NCBI RefSeq assembly: GCF_000328525.1
Contig: NC_019964.1
Span: 2,666,001-2,730,000, forward strand
Length of the DNA: 64,000 nt
Direction: 5' to 3'
Source of the DNA: Halovivax ruber XH-70
Lineage (GTDB): Archaea; Halobacteriota; Halobacteria; Halobacteriales; Natrialbaceae
The position numbers and the translations under genes are program-made. Of this stretch, positions 42,517-50,424 are shown one piece after another. Numbering within the stretch: position 1 is the stretch's first letter; each line of letters starts with the position of its first letter. The notes beneath the pieces are model-generated. The model made no database searches. It was not told where the DNA came from and saw only the letters and a list, made by a program, of their open reading frames with translations.

Positions 42517-42692
42517 ACGTTGCCGCTTCGGGCGCACCAATATTAAACGCTGGATTCGAGACACATGTTGGGAGAATGCGCTCCGGGTCGCTTCGTTCCC
42601 CGTTCAGATTCTCGCGGTTCTCACTCACTACGTTCGTTCCGAACCGCGCAGTTCACGAAATCGAGGATCTCGCTCACACTCGATCCTCGCTC

Positions 42693-43104
42693 CGCCAGGA
42701 CAGGGATTTGAACCACGCGAAGACGGTCGGCTCGCTCAGCTCACGGTTACACCGTTCGCATCGCGGTTCTCACTTCGTTCACGGGTCGTTTCACTCCCCG
42801 GTCACACAAACGAGGCCTCGCGTGCGCTCGGCATCGCACTCGTTCCGAACCGCGCTCCGCTCGCCGCTGCGACTTCTCTACTTCAAATCCCTTTGTCGGG
42901 TATCTGCCGCTCACGGTATTGTTCGCGGCAGAATACGCCAGGACAGGGATTTGAACAGATGCGAGACGTTCCGGGCGTTCGGCCTCGTTTCACTCGGCCG
43001 TTCCGGGGCTGCGACTCGCGTGTTCAAATCCCCTCTTCCAGCGTTTTCGCGTCACGGGTTGTTCGCGACGCTACGCGTCGCTCACGGGTCTGTGACGCGA
43101 AAAA
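42693..43104. repeat. Tandem array of tRNA-Ser 3'-end copies with shared core
   Basis: The terminal 21 bases of the tRNA-Ser gene (discriminator, acceptor 3' strand, T-arm) are repeated exactly at 42693-42713 and 42936-42956, before the true copy at 43105-43125. Each unit ends with an inverted T-arm-like sequence (TTCAAATCCCT near 42885, GTTCAAATCCC near 43022). Block 42749-42864 matches 185-300 near tRNA-Pro at about 97%. The 5' halves of the tRNA are absent, so these are not tRNA genes. 42517-42692 holds further related low-complexity sequence and no gene. Confidence 0.88.
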
Positions 43105-43186
43105 CGCCAGGACAGGGATTTGAACCCTGAATCCCGAAAGGGAACACGCTTTCCAGGCGTGCGCCTTACCGTTCGGCCATCCTGGC
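43105..43186 (-). tRNA. tRNA-Ser (anticodon GGA)
   Basis: Minus-strand acceptor GCCAGGA pairs with TCCTGGC, followed by discriminator G. Anticodon stem with loop CTGGAAA gives GGA, a long variable arm (TTCCCTTTCGGGA) confirms a type II tRNA, and the T arm is CAGGG-TTCAAAT-CCCTG. No intron, no encoded CCA. Confidence 0.96.
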
Positions 43187-43282
43187 TCGGTCGAAGATTG
43201 CCGAGGGGTTCGAATAAGTCTTGCGAGGTTGGTCGACGGAACCCCGTTCGGGGACACGCACGAGGTCACACGCCGCGGTCGA

Positions 43283-43495
43283 TCAGCGACCGTGCTCGCG
43301 CGCCCACACGAGGAGTCGGCGTTCGTATCGGTACGTCACCGCCGCGGTGACGACGGCGACGGCGAGTCCGATCGTGACGACGGCACCCAGCGGGACCGCC
43401 AGCGCGTCGAGTGCAACCGCGCCCTGGGCGAGCACCAGGAAGGTCAGTCCGCCAACGAGCCCCCACAGTGAGGCGGATTTCGCGCGCGGGTCCAC
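43283..43495 (-). CDS. Small membrane protein downstream of ridA
   Basis: A 70-residue protein from GTG 43495, two nucleotides after the RidA stop, with two membrane helices (LWGLVGGLTFLVLAQGAVAL and LGAVVTIGLAVAVVTAAVTY) and a basic tail. Conserved-looking small haloarchaeal membrane protein with unknown function; operonic with the RidA gene. Confidence 0.7.
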   Translation of the reverse strand: MDPRAKSASLWGLVGGLTFLVLAQGAVALDALAVPLGAVVTIGLAVAVVTAAVTYRYERRLLVWAREHGR

Positions 43496-43497
43496 GA

Positions 43498-43878
43498 CTA
43501 CTCGAGGTTCGCGATGGCCTCGATCTCGACGCCGACACCTTTCGGCAGGTTCGCCACCTCGACGGCGCTACGGGCCGGCGGCTCGTCGTCGAAGTAAGTC
43601 GCGTAGGTCTCGTTCATCGCCTCGAAGTCGTCGATGTCGCCGAGGAAGACCGTCGTCTTGAGCACGTCCGCGGGCGTCGCTCCCTTCTCTTCTAAGATCG
43701 CGACGAGGTTGTCGAGCGCCTGCTCGGTCTGGACGGCGATCGGTTCGTCGTCGAGGAGGTCGCCCTCGGGCGTCATCGGAATCTGGCCGGCCGTAAAGAG
43801 AATCGAGCCGTTCGTCGTCGCCTGACTGTACGCCCCGACCGCTGCCGGTGCGTCGTCCGTACTGATGATTCGCTTCAT
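43498..43878 (-). CDS. ridA: RidA family enamine/imine deaminase
   Basis: A 126-residue Rid protein. Conserved features: GAYSQA near the N-terminus, FTAGQIPMTPEGDL, DVLKTTVFLGD, YFDDEPPARSAVEVANLPKG with the key Arg that binds the carboxylate of the imine, and VEIEAIA. It hydrolyses reactive 2-aminoacrylate-type imines released by PLP enzymes. Homotrimer, cytoplasmic. First gene of a pair with the small membrane protein. Confidence 0.94.
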   Translation of the reverse strand: MKRIISTDDAPAAVGAYSQATTNGSILFTAGQIPMTPEGDLLDDEPIAVQTEQALDNLVAILEEKGATPADVLKTTVFLGDIDDFEAMNETYATYFDDEPPARSAVEVANLPKGVGVEIEAIANLE

Positions 43879-44030
43879 ACTGATCGATGGACCGGGCTAG
43901 GACATAAATGGCGGCGAAACCGACGCGGGCTCTAGTCGCCCGGCGATTTTCACCGACACGACTTGACCCTGACGGGCGACTCCGTCGTTCCTCCTGACAG
44001 GGCGTTGGGAACCGCGCGACCGGCGGTCGC

Positions 44031-44495
44031 TCACTCCTCCGCTTCCAGTTCGAGTTCGAATTGTTCGTTCTCGGTGACGGCGTTGAGCACGACGCTCGTA
44101 TTCGACTCCTTGATGTCGGGATCGGTCAACAGCGCCTTGATCTGCTCGTTCATCCCGTCGGTGTCTTTGAACTTCCCGACGGCGGTCACGTCGTAGTCGC
44201 CGGTCACTTCGTAGACCGAGGTCATCTGGCGGTGGCCACGGAGCCGGTCGGTGATCTCGGGGAGGGCGTCGCCCTCGACCTTGAGTTGAATAATCGCCGT
44301 GACGTCGTAACCGAGCGCGCCGTAATCGACGCGCGGTGTGTAGCCGTCGATCACGCCGCCATCCTCGAGGTCGGCCAGGTGGTTCGAGATCGTCGTCACC
44401 GAGACGTCGAGTTCCTCCGCGAGGCTTCGCAAACTCGCCCGTCCATCGCCCAGAAGTGAGTTCACCAACTTCGAGTCGAGATTTTCGTACGTCAT
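44031..44495 (-). CDS. Lrp/AsnC family transcriptional regulator
   Basis: A 154-residue regulator: N-terminal HTH ([20 protein letters not shown], then [15 protein letters not shown]) and C-terminal RAM domain ([35 protein letters not shown]). Divergent from glnA; in haloarchaea an Lrp gene in this position is known to accompany glnA and is thought to regulate nitrogen or glutamine metabolism. ATG 44495. Confidence 0.93.
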   Translation of the reverse strand: MTYENLDSKLVNSLLGDGRASLRSLAEELDVSVTTISNHLADLEDGGVIDGYTPRVDYGALGYDVTAIIQLKVEGDALPEITDRLRGHRQMTSVYEVTGDYDVTAVGKFKDTDGMNEQIKALLTDPDIKESNTSVVLNAVTENEQFELELEAEE

Positions 44496-44620
44496 CGAAT
44501 CGACCTACTCATCGGACCCACTATAACTTTACGAATGTACGATTACACGGAGAACATCGGAGGTTTGCGCGGAACAGTAGGGTTTTAGTGGTTGAGATAG
44601 ACGTGATAGACGAGCTTCGG

Positions 44621-45976
44621 ATGACAACCGGCAATCTCACAAGCGCGGAGGAAACAGTGCTCGAAACGATCGAAGATGAAGATATCGACTTTCTCCGGTT
44701 ACAGTTTACTGATATCCTTGGCGTGGTGAAAAACGTCTCGGTTCCGGCCCGCCAGGCGGAGAAAGCGTTCCGCGAAGGGATCTACTTCGACGGCTCGTCG
44801 ATCGAGGGATTCGTCCGGATCCAGGAGTCGGACATGCGCCTCATCCCGGATCCAAACACGTTCGCCATCCTGCCGTGGCGTACGAACGAACACGGCGCCG
44901 CCGCCCGGATGATCTGTGACGTCGTCGATACGACGAGCGGCGAGCCGTTCGCGGGCGATCCCCGGACAGTGCTCAAGCAAGCGATCGACCGGGCGAACGA
45001 GATGGGTTACACCGTCAACGCCGCACCCGAACCCGAGTTCTTCCTCTTCGAGGAGGACGAGGAGGGACGTGCGACGACGCAGACCAACGACGCTGGCGGC
45101 TACTTCGACGTCGCGCCGAAGGACTTGGCGAGCGACGTTCGCCGGGACATCATCTACGGGCTGGAGAGCATGGGCTTCGAGATCGAAGCCAGCCACCACG
45201 AGGTGGCTCGCGGCCAGCACGAGATCAACTTCGAGTACGACGACGCCATCTCGACGGCCGACAACGTCGCGACCTTCCGCACCGTCGTCCGCGCCATCGC
45301 CGCTCAGCACGACCTCCACGCGACCTTCATGCCAAAGCCCATCGCGAAGGTCAACGGCTCCGGCATGCACATGCACGTCTCGCTGTTCACCGAAGACGGC
45401 GAGAACGCCTTCCACGACGGCGACGACGAGTTCGACCTCTCCGAGACGGCCCACGCCTTCCTGGAGGGAGTGCTCGAACACGCACCCGCGATCACGGCCG
45501 TCGCCAACCCGACGGTCAACAGCTACAAGCGACTCGTTCCGGGCTACGAGGCCCCAGTGTACGTCGCCTGGTCCGACCGCAACCGCTCTGCGCTCATCCG
45601 GAAACCCGCCGCCCGGGTCCCGGCCGCCTCACGCATCGAGCTTCGGTCGCCGGACCCATCGTGCAACCCGTACCTCGCACTGGCGGCGATCATCCAGGCC
45701 GGTCTCGACGGCATCGAACGCAACCTCGAGGCTCGTGACCCGGTCAGAGAGAACATCTACGAGTTCGACGAGGCGAAACGAGCCGAGTACGGAATCGACA
45801 CGCTGCCCTCGAACCTCGGCGAGGCGATCGACGCCTTCGAAGCCGACGAAGTCGTCCAGTCCGCACTCGGCGAACACGTCAGCGAGAAGTTCGCCGAGGC
45901 CAAGCGTCAGGAGTTCGAAGACTACCTGGTCGATGTCTCGCAGTGGGAACTCGATCGGTACCTCGAGACGTTCTAA
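44621..45976 (+). CDS. glnA: Glutamine synthetase, type I
   Basis: A 451-residue GSI enzyme making glutamine from glutamate, ammonia and ATP. Signatures: FDGSSIEGF (P-loop region), [14 protein letters not shown], the metal-binding [17 protein letters not shown], and [20 protein letters not shown] 44621 follows an LRM-preceded frame; the long frame to 44336 overlaps the divergent lrp gene and is not used. No obvious adenylylation-site Tyr, as usual in GSI-alpha enzymes. Confidence 0.96.
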   Translation: MTTGNLTSAEETVLETIEDEDIDFLRLQFTDILGVVKNVSVPARQAEKAFREGIYFDGSSIEGFVRIQESDMRLIPDPNTFAILPWRTNEHGAAARMICDVVDTTSGEPFAGDPRTVLKQAIDRANEMGYTVNAAPEPEFFLFEEDEEGRATTQTNDAGGYFDVAPKDLASDVRRDIIYGLESMGFEIEASHHEVARGQHEINFEYDDAISTADNVATFRTVVRAIAAQHDLHATFMPKPIAKVNGSGMHMHVSLFTEDGENAFHDGDDEFDLSETAHAFLEGVLEHAPAITAVANPTVNSYKRLVPGYEAPVYVAWSDRNRSALIRKPAARVPAASRIELRSPDPSCNPYLALAAIIQAGLDGIERNLEARDPVRENIYEFDEAKRAEYGIDTLPSNLGEAIDAFEADEVVQSALGEHVSEKFAEAKRQEFEDYLVDVSQWELDRYLETF

Positions 45977-46075
45977 CGGCTGCCAGCACCCGTTCGATCA
46001 CATCTTCGGCCAGAACGAGCGACCCCGTCCCACAAAATCGACGTCGTGACTGTCCGGATGATTTTTCCCGACCAA

Positions 46076-46528
46076 TCAGGAACGCCACTCTCCCACGCGG
46101 TTGCGAAGGCGACCGGGGAGACCGAGCGCCGTGATCGTCAGCCCGAACACGACCATCAGGAAGTACACCCCCAGCGTCGAGGTCCAGACGACGAACATGG
46201 CCAGGATGGCCCAGCCCGACGACAGGAAGTAGTACGCGGCGATCGTCATCGCCGTCCCGTACAGCAACACGAGGTAGGGACCCCAGCCGTGGGCGTGACC
46301 GCGTCGAACGCGACGACGGACGTACCGCTTCAGGTCGGCCTCCAGCGTCTCGCGCTCGACCGTTCGATCGTCGACGCCGGCTTCGAGCGCCTCGAGATCT
46401 CCGCGCAGACGCTCGATCTCCTCTCTCAGGGCCGCCGGATCGTCCGATCGATCGCGGGTACGACCGCCGTCGGCACGCCGGGTGCCGTCACGGCTCTCGT
46501 CGTCGCGGTCGGTGGCGTCGTCTGTCAT
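46076..46528 (-). CDS. Coiled-coil membrane protein (2 TM)
   Basis: A 150-residue protein. An acidic N-terminal tail (about 30 residues) leads to a coiled coil (LREEIERLRGDLEALEAGV), then a basic segment and two membrane helices (YLVLLYGTAMTIAAYYFLSS and ILAMFVVWTSTLGVYFLMVV). Similar haloarchaeal proteins are sometimes annotated as bZIP-like from the coiled coil only. Function unknown. ATG 46528 is preferred to 46798. Confidence 0.75.
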   Translation of the reverse strand: MTDDATDRDDESRDGTRRADGGRTRDRSDDPAALREEIERLRGDLEALEAGVDDRTVERETLEADLKRYVRRRVRRGHAHGWGPYLVLLYGTAMTIAAYYFLSSGWAILAMFVVWTSTLGVYFLMVVFGLTITALGLPGRLRNRVGEWRS

Positions 46529-46832
46529 CGCTGCCTGGCGGAACTGTCGAGAGCCGGGACTTTGTAGCTGCCGGTCCGGTTCGACGACCGATAGGGGCGG
46601 ACCCCGTCTCCCGGAGCGGAATCGTCGGCGATTGGACGCGCCGTCGAGGCCACTCGGCGTGCCGAGACCGCCCAGGGAGACGCGGACGAGTCGCCGACGA
46701 GCCGACGAAAAACAGACAGCAGGCGAGGACCGTCCCGCGACCGACACACGGTCCGTTCGTGTCCCCCCCTTTTTCATAGACAAACACGGCGGCCACATCG
46801 GCGGTTTCGGCCGATCTATGGCCAGCGGGAGG
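46529..46832. other. Intergenic stretch, no gene seen
   Basis: About 300 bases between the coiled-coil membrane protein and Trm1, both on the minus strand. It contains a plus-strand pyrimidine run (C7T5, 46764-46776) and, on the minus strand, T5 at about 46704-46710 that could end the trm1 transcript. No RNA gene structure is recognised. Confidence 0.45.
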
Positions 46833-47978
46833 TTACGATTCCAGCACAGGTTCCGTCGCGGCTCGGATCTCGTCGACGTCGGCGTCGGTCTTGAACGCGG
46901 TCCCGCTGTAGTGCGCCGGCGAGGCCTCGTACCCGGCGTCCCGAAGCGCCGCGAGGAAATCGTCCATCGCGTTCGCCGGGAGCGTCCACTCCTTGCACAG
47001 GCGGTGCTGATCGTAGTGTGTTGGCTCGTCGAGTTCGGCCTCGAGCGTCGAACAGAGGTCCCTTGCTCGCTCGGCCGTCCCGAACGACGACGGAATCCGT
47101 TCGCGAACGGCTGCGACGAACGCCCGATCGTGGGACGCGTCCAGCCAGACCGGGCCCGCCGTCAGGACGCGACTGGCGCCACACGCCGGACAGGTCTCGA
47201 GCGGGTCGGCGAAGTGACCGCGTGTGTGCTCCCGGTAGAGACAGTCCTCACAGTGAGAGACGAACCCGAGCGCGTCCAGGGTGGCGTCCGCCGCAGTCGC
47301 CCGGTGGTCGAGTTCGAGAAACGTCCGTACGTAGTGACTCTTGGCGTACGTGAAAAGGGGCGTGACGCCGATATCGTACCGCGCCGCCGTTCGGGCGAGC
47401 GCCGAGAGCAGGACGCGAACGCCCATCTCGGCGTGGTAGTCCGTGTTCCGGGGGACAGCCGAATACGAGCGGATGCCACTCTGAAGGTGGGCACCACACA
47501 GCGGGGCAGTGTCGGTCGCCGTCACGCAGACCAGATTCCGTGCGTTCGCGAACGCGGCGTCCGCGAACGGCATCGGCGTCCCGTACGGATCGAGATCGAT
47601 CACGTCGAGCGCCCGGTCCATGTCCCGCCCACAGCCGTACATGAACGCGTTCGCACCCTCCTGCACCACGTCGAACGTCTCCTCCACGTCGTTTCGCGCC
47701 GCGTTCTCCCGCGCCAGCGACACGGCCCGTTCGTCCGTGTCGACACCCATCGCCGTCCACCCGTTCGCCGCCGCTCGAATCCCGCGGACGCCGCTGGCCG
47801 TCATCGCGTCGAGATACGTCGCCGCACGCGGCTCGCACTCGTCACGGAACGCATCGAGGACGGCGATAGTCAGATCCCGGTTCAGTTCCTGACGCGGATT
47901 GTAGAAGACCGCCCCTTCGACACCGTCGGTCGATTCGGCCGGGACTGTCAGTTCGACGCCGCCCTCCGAGACGCGCAT
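46833..47978 (-). CDS. trm1: tRNA (guanine(26)-N2)-dimethyltransferase
   Basis: A 381-residue Trm1 enzyme that makes m2(2)G26 in tRNAs with SAM. Features: [21 protein letters not shown], the SAM site [18 protein letters not shown], the DLDPYGTP motif (catalytic), [13 protein letters not shown], and a zinc-binding Cys4 (CEDCLY ... CPACG). ATG 47978 gives the family start ([13 protein letters not shown]). Confidence 0.95.
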   Translation of the reverse strand: MRVSEGGVELTVPAESTDGVEGAVFYNPRQELNRDLTIAVLDAFRDECEPRAATYLDAMTASGVRGIRAAANGWTAMGVDTDERAVSLARENAARNDVEETFDVVQEGANAFMYGCGRDMDRALDVIDLDPYGTPMPFADAAFANARNLVCVTATDTAPLCGAHLQSGIRSYSAVPRNTDYHAEMGVRVLLSALARTAARYDIGVTPLFTYAKSHYVRTFLELDHRATAADATLDALGFVSHCEDCLYREHTRGHFADPLETCPACGASRVLTAGPVWLDASHDRAFVAAVRERIPSSFGTAERARDLCSTLEAELDEPTHYDQHRLCKEWTLPANAMDDFLAALRDAGYEASPAHYSGTAFKTDADVDEIRAATEPVLES

Positions 47979-48062
47979 ACCCGGGTTCGGGCCGCCCGGG
48001 CGAAAAACGCCGCGGTTCGGCCATCCCAAACCGATTTTACACCCCGGCCCAGATGACAGGGT

Positions 48063-48419
48063 GTGACGAAGCACGGACCCGTCGAGCGATGGCAGGCCGA
48101 CCTCGCCGACGTCGGCGAACTCACTCCCGAGCTCGTCGAGCGCATCTCACGACTCCACGGCGACCGGGGCGTCCGCGCCATCGAGGCCGTCGCCGAGCGA
48201 CGGGTCAAGGGCTACCGCGACTTCACCGTCGTCGTCGGCCACGCAGACGAGTACGTCGTCGAAGACGGCACCTGTACCTGTAAGGACGCCAGATACAACA
48301 TCGATCCCGACGATCCCACCGACGAGTGCTGGCACGTCCTCGCCGTCCAGATCGCTCGGCGAATCGGGCACGTCGACGTCCACGACATGTGGTACTCGGA
48401 CGTCCGCGAATTTCTGTAA
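48063..48419 (+). CDS. SWIM zinc-finger protein
   Basis: A 118-residue protein from GTG 48063. Its C-terminal half carries a CxC-xn-CxH zinc motif (CTC at about residues 85-87, then ECWHVL about 20 residues later), the SWIM pattern known in DNA-, RNA- or protein-binding proteins. The N-terminal half is helical ([20 protein letters not shown]). Divergent from trm1. Role unknown. Confidence 0.82.
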   Translation: MTKHGPVERWQADLADVGELTPELVERISRLHGDRGVRAIEAVAERRVKGYRDFTVVVGHADEYVVEDGTCTCKDARYNIDPDDPTDECWHVLAVQIARRIGHVDVHDMWYSDVREFL

Positions 48420-48476
48420 GTCGATCAATAATACGACCAGGACTTCGTGCGCCGGCCACTCGATCGCAGTTCCCGG

Positions 48477-48938
48477 TTACTCCGGCAGTCCGGACATCCG
48501 AGCAAAGCGCTCGTAGGCGAGTTCGATCGTCTCGATCGCCATCCCCTGATTGGTGCTGACGAGGTCGGGGCCACGCCACATCGTCGGATAGGCGCGTTTG
48601 AACTCCCAACCCCAGACGCGATCCCCCTTGAACCCGTTCTGCAACTTGACGACCACGTTCTTCCGGGTCACGTTCCCGCTCATGACGTCCTGAATCCACT
48701 CCCAGAAGGCCACGTCGGTAGTCATGCCACGCTGGAGGACCAGGTCGGCGTGGGCGAACGTTCCCGGAAGCGTGTGGACGTGGTCGTTGACACCACCTTC
48801 GCGGTACTGAACGGTCTCGAGTTGCATCGTGATGCCGGAGACCTCGGCGAATCCGGCGACCGCCTCGCCGTCTACCTGCACCTCGAAGTTGTACTGTGAA
48901 TATGGGTTGTCGTCTGCCGTATAGGGTTGCTCTGCCAT
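48477..48938 (-). CDS. Contractile injection system tube protein (gp19-like, second copy)
   Basis: A 153-residue phage-tail tube protein: NPYSQYNFEVQVDGEAVAGF, then SEVSGI-like AEVSGITMQLETVQYREGG and the C-terminal WEFKRAYPTMWRGPDL. It belongs to the T4 gp19/Afp1-type inner-tube family, which stacks as hexameric rings inside the sheath. Last gene of the CIS operon. The second tube gene at 49930 is diverged, as usual for two tube paralogues in such systems. Confidence 0.88.
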   Translation of the reverse strand: MAEQPYTADDNPYSQYNFEVQVDGEAVAGFAEVSGITMQLETVQYREGGVNDHVHTLPGTFAHADLVLQRGMTTDVAFWEWIQDVMSGNVTRKNVVVKLQNGFKGDRVWGWEFKRAYPTMWRGPDLVSTNQGMAIETIELAYERFARMSGLPE

Positions 48939-48975
48939 TGTGTTCGTCTCCGTAGCGCCGTACTGACCGGCTCAC

Positions 48976-49245
48976 TCACTCCGCGTCGAACGAGTTCTGG
49001 AGGATGATCCCCTCCCCGTCTCCGTCGATGAACGACCCCTGCGTCGACTCGGACGACCCACGGTCGGTGGGCTCGGCCAGTTCCGTCGGTTCGTTCATCC
49101 GTTCGTTGATCTCACTGATCTCCGCACACCACCGCCGCCGTTCCCAATGTGGGAGCGAGAGGACCTCCTCGTGACTCCACCCGAAGTGGTAGGCCACGAA
49201 GGCGACCTCCGCGAAGAGGTCCTCGGGATCGACGACGCCGGTCAC
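48976..49245 (-). CDS. DUF6760-type CIS protein
   Basis: An 89-residue protein from GTG 49245, overlapping the stop of the preceding gene (GTGA). The segment EVAFVAYHFGWSHEEVLSLP followed by HWERRRWCAEISEINERM is the DUF6760 signature found in phage-tail-like clusters, between tail assembly and tube genes. The tail is acidic. Likely an assembly factor; role not established. The open frame extends to 49920, but the upstream part is shadow sequence. Confidence 0.8.
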   Translation of the reverse strand: MTGVVDPEDLFAEVAFVAYHFGWSHEEVLSLPHWERRRWCAEISEINERMNEPTELAEPTDRGSSESTQGSFIDGDGEGIILQNSFDAE

Positions 49246-49769
49246 TCGTTCGCGTTTCCCGCTTCGACCTCCGACGGTGACTCCAGATCGGCGTCGTCGG
49301 TCGCGCCGACGGCGTCGCCTTCGATCGGTTCGCCGTCGTCGGTCGTCCCGATGGGTGCGGCCTCGTCGGCCGCCGAACCCGCAGGCGGGTCGGCGAGTGA
49401 GACACCGGACGTCGCGTCGACGTCGAACGTCTCGCCACAGTCCGGACAGGTCGTCGTGACGGCATTTCTGCCCCGGTTGTTGACCCGCTCGTACATCGCC
49501 TGCAGGTACTCGAGGTCGGCGACGAACAGGTTCTCGACGACGTCGATATCGACGGTTTCGAGCGTCCCCAGTTCGGTCACGACCCGAGACAGGAGGACGA
49601 TCGTCAGGTACGATGAGTTCGACTGCACGTGTGGTTCCGACAGGGGCTGAATCTCGTCGGCAGCAGTCGCGAGGCGCATTCGGCCCTCGCGATGGAGCGT
49701 CCCCTCGCCGTCGACGTACCCCCGCGGCAGGGTGAACTCGAACTCGGTCTGTAACGTCTGGTCGGTCAT
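49242..49769 (-). CDS. Tail assembly chaperone-like CIS protein with zinc ribbon half
   Basis: A 175-residue protein: EFEFTLPRGYVDGEGTLHRE, MRLATAADEIQPLSEP and LSRVVTELGTLETVDIDVVE, the pattern of small tail-assembly proteins that sit before DUF6760 in CIS clusters. A CPDCGETFDVD knuckle follows near residue 110, and the rest is an acidic, Ala/Asp/Gly-rich tail. ATG 49769 overlaps the stop of the 55-aa gene upstream. Confidence 0.75.
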   Translation of the reverse strand: MTDQTLQTEFEFTLPRGYVDGEGTLHREGRMRLATAADEIQPLSEPHVQSNSSYLTIVLLSRVVTELGTLETVDIDVVENLFVADLEYLQAMYERVNNRGRNAVTTTCPDCGETFDVDATSGVSLADPPAGSAADEAAPIGTTDDGEPIEGDAVGATDDADLESPSEVEAGNANE

Positions 49770-49933
49770 CGGTGAGCCTCCAGCTGGTCCGACAGCACGC
49801 GAAGTCGGCTCGATTCGACGAACGATCCGTTCGTCCCGGTGTGAAGGTACCCCTCCTCGTCGACTCGCCACGTCGTCTCGAGACGCGAGCGGGAGATGGC
49901 GAACGGCCGAAGCGGCTCACTCGATCGCATCAT
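49766..49933 (-). CDS. Small CIS operon protein (55 aa)
   Basis: A short gene whose ATG at 49933 overlaps the stop of the tube gene (ATGA) and whose TGA overlaps the next ATG. The product (MMRSSEPLRPFAISRSRLET ... TWRVDEEGYLHTGTNGSFVE ... LRVLSDQLEAHR) is a plausible soluble protein. The perfect interlocking of both ends makes it very likely real and co-translated. No family recognised; probably a tail or assembly accessory. Confidence 0.7.
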   Translation of the reverse strand: MMRSSEPLRPFAISRSRLETTWRVDEEGYLHTGTNGSFVESSRLRVLSDQLEAHR

Positions 49934-50382
49934 ACGTTCTTGCGCTTCATCTCCTCGAACTCGACGGTGTAGGTCTCGACGGCGATGGCGTTCTGGCCAC
50001 CGCTGGCCTGGGCGTTCAGCGTCGGCGGATCGTACTTGCGGATCCAGGCGTTCGTGAACTCGAATCGGATGACAGAAGTGCCGGCCTGGTCCTTGAGGAC
50101 GACGGCGATGTTCTTTCTGGCATCCTCGCCTTTGCCCTCCTCGACGGCCTTCCGCCAGTCGTCGAGTCGCTTGTTGTCCTCCTCGGCGCCCCGAGCGAGA
50201 ACGAGCGGCGAGTACCGCGTATCGCCGAAGAGCTTCCGGGAGTGTTTGGCCTCGTCACCCTCGCGGTAGTCGAGCTGGTCGGTCTCCTGTGTCGGGAGCT
50301 GTACCTCGAGGAATCCAGGGACGTCGACGCCGTCGAGCTCGACGGTGAATTCCGTGCTTGGCAGCGGTCCGTGTTCTGGCAT
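49930..50382 (-). CDS. Contractile injection system tube protein (gp19-like, first copy)
   Basis: A 150-residue tail tube protein (STEFTVELDGVDVPGFLEVQ ... LDYREGDEAKHSRKLFGDTR ... IRKYDPPTLNAQASGGQNAI). Same T4 gp19 family as 48477-48938 but diverged. It follows the sheath gene by 42 nt and is translationally coupled to a 55-aa gene behind it. Confidence 0.87.
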   Translation of the reverse strand: MPEHGPLPSTEFTVELDGVDVPGFLEVQLPTQETDQLDYREGDEAKHSRKLFGDTRYSPLVLARGAEEDNKRLDDWRKAVEEGKGEDARKNIAVVLKDQAGTSVIRFEFTNAWIRKYDPPTLNAQASGGQNAIAVETYTVEFEEMKRKNV

Positions 50383-50424
50383 GTATTATCGTGAATGTGA
50401 ACTGTCGTCTGGTGGTCGGTGCGC

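Noticed and set aside
42693-42956. Two extra tRNA-Ser genes
   Set aside because: Only the acceptor 3' strand and T-arm are present; anticodon and D arms are missing.
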